Source: Bromus sterilis
Taxonomy: Eukaryota > Streptophyta > Magnoliopsida > Poales > Poaceae
Assembly: GCA_950022295.1 (NCBI GenBank)
Contig: OX465600.1
Location: forward strand, 296,157,782 to 296,221,781
DNA: 64,000 bases
Direction: 5' to 3'
The stretch's first letter is position 1, and each line of letters begins with the position of its first letter. The notes below the pieces were generated by a model. It saw only the letters and a list, made by a program, of their open reading frames with translations. It made no database searches and had not been told where the DNA came from. Below are positions 38,401-49,813 of the stretch, piece after piece. The position numbers were made by a program, and so were the translations under genes.

Positions 38401-39697
38401 TTACTCCTTGGTTTGGGCTATCACATTATTATATTATTGTTGATGATATGATTATTATTATAATGTTGACTATATTCGATGAAGGATGGAAGGTCTAGGC
38501 TATCCCGCCCCGACGCTTTGTTCCATTCGAGTCACCTAGGATCCGAGTTCCGGGTATTGGTTCTAAGACTGAGCGTGCCTAACCGCGTGTGGGATTTTAT
38601 GGGGTCCCCTCTTCTTACCTACCTAGCTTCAAACATTTCTAGTGGTGGCCCAAGCTGATTTACCATTTGAAACCGTGTGTGTGCTGGTCGGCCGCCAGTA
38701 GTTTTCAAACAACCCGGGCCAGTGGGGACATGGTTTCCCTATTGGTCCAACCTGGCCGGCTGAGGACCCGGACTCATATGAGAATTCACCGGTTATCCAA
38801 ACCCGAGTCATACGGTAGAGACCGATTCGAGAGCGCGGCCGACTTTTGAGTTGGATGTCGACTCGCCGGGGGGGCCCCGGATTTGTTTGTTGTTAGTTAG
38901 AGGGACCTGTCGTTTCGGATCTCTCGGAACTAAATCATAAAATGGTTGCCTATAATGGGTAGCAGAGAGAGATGGGCGTGCGTGCGGAGCCTTGTAATGG
39001 GCAGTTGGTACACTCCTGCAGGGTTAAATCTTTTCGAGAAGCCGTGTCCACGGTTATGGACGACTTGGAACCTACGTCTTGTTCATAGATAACATCAACT
39101 GAATCATATTTAATAACTTGATCAACGTGTGTGTGCCTTGACTGCTTCTTCTTCGTCGGGATGCGAAGAGGAGGACAAGGATAGGATAGGTGTTATGCTT
39201 GCGTATGCAGGGGATAGCAAACTTGTTGGAGGCAATTTCTCATCGAATGCTTGGATTCTTACCTTACTCTCTAGATCGTTAGCCACTTCATAAATGCTAG
39301 TGCGGCAGCAACCTCATCACTTACCCCATCCTTATCGTAAACTACTAGTTGTCCTAGAATGACGAGTGATGAAGTCCTTGTTGGGTCAGATGACCACTAC
39401 AGTTGGATGCTGAGTACCTCTGTACTCATGATACTACCCCCAAACTCTTTTCAGGGTTCTTGATCGACAACAGGTATGGTGATCGACGTTTCACGTGGAG
39501 ATTCGACGACGACTAGTTAGGCGGATCCCGACGGAGGGCCTGGACCCGTGTGGTTATGGGGATCGATGTTTTTCTCTTGGCTAGTAGGCATTTGATTGTA
39601 GTCTGTACTCAGACATATACCTTCCGCTGATGTATTGAAATTAAGGAAGTTGTATGCCAACTGTATGAGATGTTGGATCCTTGTATCTGTAATGTTG
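35486..39697 (+). mobile_element. Long LTR-like segment of a retrotransposon, interrupted at its right end
   Basis: The segment starts TGTAACAGCCCAGATTTCAC. It has a TATA box (CTATATAAATA, about 35952) followed by a C-rich leader, a long T-rich stretch, and the block TCCCGCCCCGACGCTTTGTT near 38502, all typical of very long grass LTRs. The second CACTA element cuts it at 39697, so its own end and target duplication are not visible. Both-strand frames at 35923-36770 follow base composition and are not supported as genes. Confidence 0.5.
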
Positions 39698-39925
39698 CAC
39701 TAGTGCAAAACAGGTCATTAGAACCGGTTCTGGGAGGCCATTAGAACCGGTTTTGGCAACCGGTGCTAAAGGTTCGGTGCTAGAGGGTGAACCCCTTTAG
39801 AACCGGTTGCTCACGAACCGGTTCTAAAAGCTCTGCAGCCAGCCACGTGGTGGCAGGTCGGGCGCGAGGGCTCGGGAACCTTTAGCACCGGTTTGTAACA
39901 CAAATCGATTCTAAAGGTTTAGAGG
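39698..39925. promoter_or_regulatory. Subterminal repeat zone of the second CACTA element
   Basis: About eight copies of the core ACCGGTT or its close relative ACCGGTGCTAAAGG. They are presumed transposase-accessory protein binding sites, by analogy with En/Spm. Confidence 0.65.
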
Positions 39926-40113
39926 TTTAAGTTTTTTTTAATTATTTTCTTTTTGGTTTTAATAGTTTAGGGTTTAGGGTTTATTAATTCTTTTCTTTTG
40001 GGTTTAGGATTACTGTTTATTTTACGCTATTACATAATGTACAATTGATGGCGGAGAAGTTAATAGGTTTAGTTGGGTTGCCTTCCCTGTTAACCGCTCC
40101 TATAAACGATTCT

Positions 40114-41619
40114 TGATAACCCACAAGTCTAGGGGATCAATTGTAGCTTTTCGATAAATAAGAGTATCGATCCCACGAGGAGCAGAAGGTGTTGATAAGT
40201 GACACTGGATAAGGAAAGGGTTGCAAACACTCAAAGGTAAATATTTAGGGGTTTTTGGTTTAAGCAACAGAAAAGTAAAAGACATGCAAAGTAAACAGGG
40301 TAACTGAGGAGTAGCAAGTGGCCCAATCCTTTAACAAGGATAAGCCTAGGAACTGAACTTATAAAAGCTAAAGCGTTCTCGAGAAAACACGGGAGAGATA
40401 GTCAAGTCACTTTCACCATACTCCGCCAAGTAATATGTATCGTGTTGATAAGTGTCGGTGGGTGGATCAATGCTAGTACACCTTCTAGACTAACATAAGT
40501 GTACTCTTATGATTACACACCTTGCAAGAATCCGCAAATACAAGGTAGTAATTAAGGCATAAGCCTAACCACAACATTACGATCAAGGATCCATAACTCC
40601 CTTGTGCGAAAGTTTGCGAACTGGGGTTCAGGTTTCTGTCACTCCAGCAACCCACCATAAGCATCCTTTGTGCACAATGTATTCCTCTAGGCCCATGAAA
40701 GCTGAAGTGTTATGTGTTCGACTCACATAACACCACTAGAGAAATAACAACACAACTTAAGTATCAAACAACACATAATACTTCAACATCATATGACTAC
40801 CAACAACTAGACTTCTCCCATGTTCTCAAGAACTAAAGTAACTACTCACAAGACATAAAAGAGATCATGATCAGAGGTGATAGATGGGTGATAAACAATC
40901 TGGACACAATGATATTTCTCCAACAAAACTCAATAGCATTCACCACAAAGTAGTAATCAACACCAACAGAGTAGAGAGGATAGATAGTACGGATTACAAC
41001 ACAAGTTGCAATTGTGAGATGAGATGGGATGGAGATGGAGATGGTGCTGATGTTGGGGATGATGTTGATGATGATCTCGATGATGCCCGTGACGATGATG
41101 ATGGCGACGATCTCCCCTTCCGGGAGGTGATCTCCCCGGCGGAATCTTCCCGCCGGAGATGGCTTTTCTCCTCTGTAGGTTTCCGCCCCGTGGCGGCGGT
41201 GAAACACGGAAACGACTCTTGTTTTGGGGTTTCCACCCCAGGGGGCTTATATGGGCGAAAGGGGCACCGAGGGGGGCCACCAGGCACCCAGGAGGGTGCC
41301 TGGTGCGGCCAGGAGGGGGGCCGCGCCAGGCACCCTTCTGGCTGCCTGGTGGGTCCCCTCACCTCCTCCTTCGGTGATCCCCAGTCAATCTTCATAAAAA
41401 TTCTCCCCGTAAAATTTCATCGGATTTGGACTTGATCTGATTAAGCAACTTGGTATCCACTTTTTACCGTTGAATTCTGGTTCTGCTGCTTCGGCACCGG
41501 AAAGTTGTAAACTGTGTAAAATAAGTCAAAACAACATAAGAACAATACTTTAAAGTGGAATATATCAATGAATAGGGTGAAATCACAATATAAAATAGTG
41601 ATGCTTTTTGAACGTATCA
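40114..41619 (-). mobile_element. Gypsy-type LTR, reverse orientation (1.5 kb)
   Basis: On the minus strand it runs TGATACGTTCAAAAAGC to CCCCTAGACTTGTGGGTTATCA. I recognise the 3' end (cccctataCttgtgggt type) from a very common Triticeae Gypsy LTR. It has a TATA (CATATAAGCC, about 41247-41256) and the usual GC-rich cassette (41100-41360). Flanking pentamers ATTCT (40109-40113) and ACAAT (41620-41624) do not match, so it is not a clean solo LTR. Confidence 0.7.
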
Positions 41620-43389
41620 ACAATGCATATATATACATGTAGAATATCTCGTAGCTAGCTAGAACCATCATATATAATATAATTATCGTACCACCAACAT
41701 ATATATACATCATATATAGTACTAGTGCCTCACCACCGCCCCTCTTTGCTTGCCTCGAGCCCACAATAGTGGAGGGCATTTGAATATACATACATTATAC
41801 ATCATATGGACAACACACCAGTTTCCTATTACATATGGTAAGGAAATTCTCCAGTCGACTTATTTATGACTTCACGAAGAAGAAATCCCGCTATTTCCTC
41901 TTGAAGTGATCGCATGCGATCATTTATGTCGAGTTTATCCCGCTTCTCCCAAATCTTATTATTTAAGGAAGATGATCAATATATGAATATATTACATATG
42001 GTAAGAACAAAGTCTAGATAGTATTTACGTACCATCATTGTTCTTTGATTAATCTTTTCTGTCATATAGCGAATGTTCTCCATTACGATGTAAGCACAAG
42101 GTTCAGTCCCCGATGCCTGCCTCATACACTTCACAACAAAATATAATTCAAACAGATTTAATAATCAAGCATATATATGATAATGGTATATTGAAACTAG
42201 AAATATAATTAAATCGAATGTTCTCTCACATATCTATCGTACTGCCACGTCAGCTTCTCCTTCCATTCATCGCGCTCGAGTTTTTTGAACTTTTCCCAAA
42301 CTCTGTCGTCAAAGAAAATGAATAAAGGATTTAATTACTTGATATAATAGAAACTTAAAGTGAACACTAAAGAAGCCTACATGTGTGATAATGATTAAAA
42401 TTACCTGGCGAATGAGTTCCTAATTTCTATATACTCACTAATATCTTTACGTAGTGAGTCCATTACTGTAACCATTCCTTTTTCCATTTCAAGTGATAGC
42501 TGCGCACACGTAAGCGGGTATCACTTATATAACAATATCGAGTAAGCAAAACTATAATTTGTAGTACAAAATAATGACACTCACTTGAAGTTGTAAGGAA
42601 ATAGTATATGTTCTTCTGCATGTAGATCCCTCAAACTTTTAAGAAAAAAGGTCTCCGCGAATTCTGTATTATGTTTTACTGTTACTTCATGTATGATATT
42701 TGGGTCAATGAACCCAATGCCAAAGACTCCATCTTTTCTCATTTCGTACATCTTCATTCTGCGTAATACCACACACAAAAGAATATATATAGTGAGGATA
42801 ATACAGTCAATGACGTACGAGCTGAGCTAGAAAGAAATCACTTACAGACAATACAAACTGACGATAGATTTGTCGAGTGCCAATTGATGGAATAACTGAA
42901 ATAATTCTTCATTTGCAATCCACAAGTCACCAGTTCCATTGTCGAAATAATCTCGCCTGATCGGAATCCAGAAGCCGGGTATCTCGAACGGTATAGCTTC
43001 TGTGATGTACCACTTATGCAAGTTGCGCATTTGCGTTGATAATAGCTTCTCTTCTTCTCCAGTGATCATAGGCTCCCCTTTTGCATATTTCCTTTTTGGA
43101 GCTGGCACACCGGACAAGTCATCAAGGTTTAAAAATTGTTCAATAGTAAGACCCGCCTCTCGAGCAAATGCTCTTTGTTCGTCGGTTATCTCTTCATGCT
43201 TCTTGGTATTCACCTTGAGTGGGGCTATCGATTGCACTGTCTGTTCTCTGAGCTGGGCAACAGTTTTCTCGCATTTTTTACTGCCTGAGTGGCTGCTTCT
43301 TGAACCCTTTTGCATAAATGACTTGTTAATAGAGCGTTCGTAGTCCGAGAACACGGTCTTAACAGGCGGTTCAAACATCTACAAAAAGA

Positions 43390-45670
43390 ATACGAACAAG
43401 AAGCATCAAGATTCCTCACCAAACTTAAACATCCTCAACAGCAACCTCAACTCATAAGGTCCTTATGAGAAAGTAGTAACAATTATAACAAAGTAGGACC
43501 TTGAAAACTCATCAAATCATGACAAACATAGCCTTGGTCAAGGAACAACTAATAACTTTTACTTTTGTTCTTTCACTTATAATGGAACAGTTGAAGCTTT
43601 TGAAAGAACATGCTATTAATCAAGAAGTGCATATGTCAACACAAAGGAAGATGTTTACTAAGCATGAGCTTTTGCAAATAACTCACTTATCAAAAGATAA
43701 TGTCAACAAAGATGTAACATGCTAGATTTCAATGCAACTTTATATGCAAGCATCTTTTTCAACATCAAATGTTTGTTCTCTCTCAAGAAAGGAAGGAAAT
43801 AGGAAGGACTGACTCAGCACAAAATAAAGATAAACCCCGTGCAAAAGGGTAAGCAGGGAAAACTTATGTGCCATCTCTAGATCAAACAAAATAAAAACAA
43901 ACTTTTGGGAGGTGCATGATCCGTCAACGACTGCTGATAGATAACTCACTCACTTCATGATTTGGACAAGTTTCGAGAAACGGCTCCCATGTGGGGACGA
44001 TCACATCCCCTTGGATTCCTTTGTTTATCACTAGTAAAAGGGCGAAGGAACTTGTGTGTTAGTATTTATCTTTTACGAGCTGGGGACTCATGCCAGTCCC
44101 TTCTCGTATTAGGGGTTTGCAGATTAGACATGCAATCCCAAGATAAAACTTGTCCAAATTAAGAAGATCATGGGTCACCCACCACTTCCTCATGAGCTGA
44201 ATCAGCGGCACAAAACAGAAGATTTTGAACATCTAAAGATAGCACATAAATTATATACTTTAGGAGTGGTAGTGGAATACCACAAGTAGGAAGGTATGGT
44301 GGAATCAAGTGGAAGAAGTTAGTTTCAAGGTATGGAAGTACAAGCAGAATTCCTCTTAGTACAGAGTTTTGGCTAGCAAGGCTTTGAGAGAGCAGACAAT
44401 TGATGACAACTTAGATGCAAGCAATACAAAGTATAAACATCAAAACTAGCATGAAACATCAAGTTGTCTTCCTTGTCAACATAACACTTCAAGCATAATA
44501 ACACAAAGGTTTTGGCTATGTCGCTACTTTGAGAAAAAAATGCTTGTTGTTATGACCAAAGCTATACTTGCCAAGATTAAATAAAGTTTTCGAAGCCATA
44601 CCTGATATAAGCTCAATACTCCCCATAAGAATCAGCTCATAATGTCGATTGCGTGAAGAGAATACCAAGTGCAGCGAAGAAACCAATAGACTTCTCATTA
44701 ATATTTCTTCATAGACGACTCCACACTCACGGATACAAAGCTCTCCACAAGAGGAGTGATAGACCTTAAAGCAACACCTATTTCATAAAGTGACCTCCCT
44801 AGACATGATACGACTCTACTTGACTCCTAAAGAAAAAGATAAAGATAAAGATACCGGGCACTCCCCCAAGCTTGGAACAAGCTAAGGGGATGCCATTACC
44901 CGAGGAGTTTTACTCCTCATTTTTGTTGTGGTTGTTTCTTCAGATCCCTGATGACACGGCGAAGGGTTTGGTTCTCTGACTCCAAGACTTCCACTTGTAT
45001 TTTTAGTACACGGAAATCTTCGCAGAGTTGGTTGGTGATGCGGTAGGCCTCGGAGATGGTGGAAAGCATGCGTTGATCTTCCAGTGAAGTGGAGGGCCCT
45101 GAAAGGTTAAGAGAAAGATCATACCGAGGTTGGACAGATCCCACCATGATGGGATTGCTTGGACCTCCTTGTTGTTGGGCAGTGATAGTCTTGGCTTCCT
45201 CTCTCACGGCACGCTCCATCTCCGCTCGTCTTGCGGCAATTTCTTCTTCGGTAGCCCAATCAACGTGCTTTCCTTGATTAAGATCCTTTTGAACTTGACG
45301 TAGACGCCAGCCCAAGAAGTCCTCTCCGCTCGAGCCACAAGAAGACATCTTCAGCAACAGCTTTTCCCCCTGGCAGAAACAGACCGAGAAAGAAAACACG
45401 CGAAATCGAGAGATACGGTGCCGGGACTATCCGGGCAAATATATAGCAAAAATTTCTGCAACAGAAGGAAGGTTTCAAGCCTAGGTGGAGTCGGAGGCGG
45501 AGTCCTGGGCAGCCAGGAGGGTGCCCGGCGCGGCCAGGAGTGGGGCCGCGCCAGGGGGCCTCCTGGCCTCCCTGGAGCTCCTCTCCGGCTCCACTCGGGC
45601 TTGGGATTTTCCTAATTTCGCAAAAACTCTGAAAAGTTAACTTTTATTGACTTTCGCGGTGTTTTCTTAC
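43390..45670 (-). mobile_element. Insertion in the Ulp1-like gene's first intron (retroelement-derived)
   Basis: The 2.3-kb intron holds non-CACTA sequence: a promoter-like block with GC-rich cassette (45460-45600), a minus-strand ORF, and a downstream block with an AAGCTTGGGGGAGTG motif (44865-44879 on the plus strand, inverted), typical near retrotransposon 3' ends. No pair of LTRs or target duplication was found. A stem formed by GATTTGGACAAGTTT (43959) and AAACTTGTCCAAATT (44147) also lies within. Confidence 0.4.
44917..45348 (-). CDS. Coiled-coil protein of unknown function in a retroelement segment
   Basis: The start MSSCGSSGEDFLGWRL (45348) follows an untranslated leader and a TATA-like TATATAG (45440-45446) about 95 bp upstream on this strand. 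The 143-residue product has a WATEEEIAARRAEMERAV helical segment near residues 30-50 and a C-terminal coiled coil (ISEAYRITNQLCEDF, then VEVLESENQTLRRVIRDLKK). It has no membrane segment or catalytic motif. The frame is free of lesions. I do not recognise the family; a structural or accessory protein of a mobile element is the most likely role. Confidence 0.45.
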   Translation of the reverse strand: MSSCGSSGEDFLGWRLRQVQKDLNQGKHVDWATEEEIAARRAEMERAVREEAKTITAQQQGGPSNPIMVGSVQPRYDLSLNLSGPSTSLEDQRMLSTISEAYRITNQLCEDFRVLKIQVEVLESENQTLRRVIRDLKKQPQQK

Positions 45671-45804
45671 CATAATTCATACCTTTTCTAATTCTGCTCC
45701 TGCCGGAGTCTGAAACTGGGCTGCAACATGTTCTTCATGAGTACTTGTATATATCATGTTTGCATCCACATTGATTGGATCACCTGCCATATTGATGTGC
45801 GAGG

Positions 45805-47421
45805 TGATGATAGTGATTTCTCGCCCTTCGTTGGTAAACCCCAAGAGGAAGGTGTGATGTAGCACAGCAGAAAATTTCCCTCAGTAAAGATACCAAGGTT
45901 TGTCTCCAGTAGGACTCCGGAGATGATAATTAGGTGTCAGCGGCGCAACTGACGCGGACCTGCACACAGACGCAAATAACTTTGTTCTCAACGAAGTTCA
46001 GAGAGGTTGTCAATCTCTCCGGTCTTGTTTTTCACAAAGGATCAAACACAAGGGATAATGATAGCAACTGAAAGTAAAAGCAGAAAAGTAAATGAGTGTG
46101 GAAACAGTGATGAGGATATGGACCGGGATACGTGATGTTCACTAGTGATGTCTCTCTCCCAAAAGACGATAAAACTGCTATGCGAGGTGAACAAATTACA
46201 GAAGGGCAATTGACAGGATTATGAACGCACCGCAATGCTAACTATGCTACAAAAGAAAGGAAGAGGCTCAAAAGCATGGGCATAACGCCAAAATAAGTAG
46301 AGCGAAATCCAACTGCATCTACTACTAATCATCCACCTTGAGATATCTATCCAGAACATCTCGCTGGTATTAAGTTGCGAGCCCCACCCAAAGTGTAAAC
46401 CCAAAGCAACAGACAACTGCATTAAAAAGCACTTTGCGTAAAGTAAACAATCCTTGCAACCGCGGTTACAAGCACCGTTATTTTCCCCCTTGTGGCAACA
46501 ACACATCCCCTAGACTCATGTTTCTGTCACTCAAGCGTGTCATCAGGGGGCATGAACCCACAATCGAGCATAACGTTCCCTCTTGGGGTTACTACCTACT
46601 ACTTGGCCAAAGCAATAAACAGCAATGGAGAACATGCAAGAATTACTTAAGAACAAAAATAAAAAAGATAAGAACCAAATATATTACTCAATCACAATCT
46701 GAACATAATCTCATAATCCATCAGATCCCATCAAACTCAGCATAGCAACAGCAGAAAGATTACAAAATTGCTTCGATCATGTAGGGCAGCTCACGAGGTC
46801 TAAACCATGAAGAACAAAGAGGGGAGGAGAACATCACATAGCTACTGATCACGGACCCATGGTCCAAAGGAAACTACTCACGGCACATCCGGGAAGCATC
46901 CATGGTGGAGAGGAGACTCCCGGAGGTCGGCCCTCCCTCCGGCAGGGTGCCGTGAAGAGGTCTGCTGGTGCTCCCGATCTCGGAAGCGCGGCGGCGGAGG
47001 AACAGAGGCGAGATCGCGAAAAAGGGTTCTTCTCCAGGGGGTTTCTCGTCACGGAGAATATATAGGCGAAGGGGGGCAGCCAGGGGTCCAGGCGCCCCCC
47101 TGGCGTGGCCAGACCCTAGGGCGCGCCACCAGGGCGCCTGGGCCCCTGGTGGTGGCCCTCTGGCCCCACTCAGGTCCTTCCGGAAGGTTCTTCTGTGCTG
47201 ATTTTTTATCTGATTTTTCCCAAATTTTTGGAGCACTTTTTATTGGGGGAAAACTGAAATAGAAAAACAGCAGAAAACAGGAACTGACACTGTGGTGCAC
47301 TGAGTTAATAGGTTAGTCCAAATATGATCAAAAGTGTATGAAAGTGTATCTAGATCATAGCAATATCACACAAAACATGCATGGAGCAAGCAGAAATTAT
47401 AGATACGTTTTGGACGTTTCA
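45805..47421 (-). mobile_element. Gypsy-type LTR A, reverse orientation (1,617 bp)
   Basis: On the minus strand it runs TGAAACGTCCAAAACG to CGAGAAATCACTATCATCA, with a preceding CTTCCTCTTGGGGTTTACC block that I recognise from an abundant Triticeae LTR family. A TATA (CTATATATTC, about 47056-47065) and a GC-rich cassette are present. It is the same family as LTR B. The flanking pentamers CGAGG and CATAT do not match. Its 3' end lies 15 bp upstream of the Ulp1-like start codon. Confidence 0.75.
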
Positions 47422-47454
47422 CATATAATGTTTGAGTCTTTGTCCATTCACAAC

Positions 47455-48735
47455 TGATACAGTGAGGATCTCTCACTCCTCGTTGGTTACTTATGTGGAA
47501 GGTGAGATGTAGCGTAGCAGCAAATTTCCCCTATGTAGAGGATAGGGTTTGTCTCCCGTAGGACTCGCAGAGATACAAGAAGGTGGTAAAGTGAACAATG
47601 GCGCCGAGGTTGCTAACTTCACCTGGACCTGCACACAGATACAGATAACTTTACTCCCAACGAGTACAGAGGAGTTGTCAATTCCTCCGGCCTTGCTTTT
47701 TACAAAGGATTAACGCAAAAGATAATAATGATAGTGATAACAACTGAAAAGTAAACTAAGGATGTAAACAATGATATGAAGATGGACCGGGGTCCCGTGA
47801 TTTTCACTAGTGATGTCTCTCTCCCAAAAGAAGATAAAAGTGCTAGCAAGGTAAACAAATCACAGTTGGGCAATTGACAGGATTATGAAGGCACTGCAAT
47901 GCTAACTATGTTGCAAAGAAAGGAAGGGCTCAAAAGCAATGGGCAGTACACCAAAGTAAGTATACCGAAATCCATCTGCATCTACTACGAATCATCCACC
48001 TTGAGATATCTATCCAGAACATCTCGCTGGTATTAAGTTGCGAATCCCACCCAAAGTGTAAACTCAAAGCAAAAGACAACTGCATTAAAAGAATTATGCG
48101 TAAAGTAAACAATCCTTGCACCCGCAGGTACAAGCACCATTGTTTTATCCCTGGTGGCAACAACACATCCCCTAGTCTCATGTTTCTGTCACTCAAGCTA
48201 GACATCGAGGGGCTGAAACCACAATCGAGCATAACGCTCTCTCTTGGAGTTGCAAATAAAATACTTGGCCAAAGCAAATACCGCAACGGAGAACATGCAA
48301 GAATTTACTCAAGAACAAAATATAAAAGAGAAGAACCAAATATATTACTCATCACAATCTAAACATAGTCTCATAATCCATCAGATCCCAACAAACTCAG
48401 CATAGCAACAGCAGAAATTACATAGATGCCTCGATCATGTGAGGCAGCTCACAAGGACTCGAAAGTGGAAGCACAAAAGAGGGAGAGATAGATCACATAG
48501 CTACTGGTCACGGACCCATGGCCCAAGGGAAACTACTCACGGTACATACGGGAGGCGTCCACGGCTATGGAGGGTCTCCCGGAGGGGGTAGCTTCTCTCG
48601 GCAGGGTGCCGGAGCAGCTTCTCCAGACAGCCCCGATCTAGAAACGGCGGCGGCGGCGGAACAGAGGCGAGATCGCGAAAGAGGAGTCCGTCTTAGGGGT
48701 TTCCACCCCGAGGGGTAAATATAGGCGAAGGGGGG
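47455..48735 (-). mobile_element. Gypsy-type LTR B, left part (interrupted)
   Basis: Same family as LTR A: TGATACAGTGAGGATCTC at the left end, then the same block order (CTCGTTGGTTACTTATGTGG, GTAGCGTAGCAGCAAATTTC, CCGCAGGTACAAGCACC). It is interrupted at 48735 by a complete Gypsy element and resumes at 57102. Confidence 0.8.
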
Positions 48736-49174
48736 TGACGGGGATCAACCCCGGCAAATCCCATGGTCAGGGACCCTGGGTTAGTCATGAGAGGCACAGG
48801 TTGGACGATAGCTCATCGGCAAATAGGAAAGCACGCTCCTGCTCAATATTATTAATGGGGGAGATGCGATTACAGGGGATGCCAAGGCTGGAGCGCTCAA
48901 GGCTAGGGTTACAGATGATATTGGATGTCATTTTCGTCGCCCCTCCTAGCCCTTATATACTGGGCTAGGTCTCGGGGCATTCATCTACGTTTACAGGTAA
49001 GCTTTCCTAACCCTAGCTTGCTCCATACGGCAGGTTCTCGCACCTTCCTTGTGATTCGCGAACTCCTACGTCGGTGCCAATCCTGCGGGCCGAGACTGTA
49101 TCTTCACGGGCCTTCTGTCTTCATGGACACCAGGTAGGCTTATCCGTAGGAGTCGTGGGGTCACCCCCTCGTCA
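48736..49174 (-). repeat. 3' LTR of the complete Gypsy element
   Basis: 439 bp, same length as its partner. By hand I count about 20 substitutions and no indels between the two, roughly 95% identity, so the insertion is not very recent. The TATA box sits in the loop of an inverted repeat at 48946-48970. Confidence 0.93.
48946..48970 (-). promoter_or_regulatory. TATA box in the loop of a perfect 8-bp inverted repeat
   Basis: Arms CCTAGCCC and GGGCTAGG enclose the 9-nt loop TTATATACT, so the minus strand reads AGTATATAA between the arms. The same structure is intact in the other LTR at 56867-56891. Confidence 0.8.
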
Positions 49175-49813
49175 GTAGCCCCCGAGTGCCTGGGGGACTC
49201 GAAGAGTCGCGCAAGGACTCGAGTTCATTCATTTGTAGGTTATCGGTATGCGCGGTACATCCGCGGGTCGCTGGCAGTCTGGTGGCCATGCCAAAACCTG
49301 TTTCGAGGGATGCTAAGCTGAAAGGGCCCAAGGAGTCGATTGGTCGAGCCTTGGTGAATTGCACTAGGGCAAATACCGCAGTAGCCCAATCAAACCCACG
49401 TCCCTCGACGTGAGCTTGGAACACTAGTGTCGAGCAAAAGTCCTGCCGCTTCAGGCCTTACGGTGTTCATTTGCCGCCAGTAACGTGCGTAGCCTAAGGC
49501 GCGTCCGCCCGTCTTTTTCTATCATGCGCAACGCATGGAAAAGGTTGGGAGTGAAATCGCTCTTCGGCAAGTCCCAGCCCGACCGAACTTCGCAGCGGGG
49601 TCTTACCTACACGCTAATCTTGCGTGGCATCGGGGCACAATGTATCGTGTTCCAGGAATGTGTGTTTTTGAGGCGCGGAGCCTTATAGCATTGCACCCGC
49701 TTGGAACAAAACATCAAGCGAGCTGTTCACTCATTCATCCGTGGAGCTCGTTTCGAGTGCTCAGACGGGTTTTTTTTTCGCGAGTAGTCACTCGAATGCC
49801 ATTTCGGTTCTTG

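Larger units (their letters stand above)
41829..45790 (-). pseudogene. Ulp1/C48 cysteine protease-like gene of a CACTA element, one lesion
   Basis: Exons 45683-45790, 42846-43378, 42585-42758, 42405-42499, 42230-42302, 42033-42128 and 41829-41954 fit GT/AG borders. The first begins MAGDPINVDANM; the second holds MRNLHKWYITEAIPFEI and LFQLFHQLALDKSIVSLYC; the third GIGFIDPNIIHEVTV and ILFPYNF. The fourth gives GMVTVMDSLRKD (acid residue of the triad). The sixth gives QASGTEPCAYIVMENI (oxyanion Gln and catalytic Cys). These are C48 desumoylase-type motifs known from proteins carried by CACTA elements. At the start of the fourth exon, where the family has the His-Trp motif, the frame shifts right after a His codon. 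All other junctions are in phase. Confidence 0.7.
39698..45804 (-). mobile_element. Second CACTA element, left part with nested insertions
   Basis: The left end is CACTAGTGCAAAACAGGTCA, followed by subterminal repeats of AACCGGTTCTAAAG type (39720-39925) in both orientations. The element carries a minus-strand Ulp1-like gene (41829-45790). It is broken by an LTR (40114-41619), an insertion in an intron (about 43390-45670) and another LTR from 45805. The matching right terminal repeat was not found in the window, so its full extent is unknown. Confidence 0.6.

Noticed and set aside
39965..39982. TTTAGGG telomere-like repeats
   Set aside because: Only two to three copies, inside the second CACTA element; too short to be an interstitial telomere.
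40114..41619. Clean solo LTR
   Set aside because: The flanking five bases (ATTCT and ACAAT) do not match, so a simple solo LTR with target duplication cannot be claimed.
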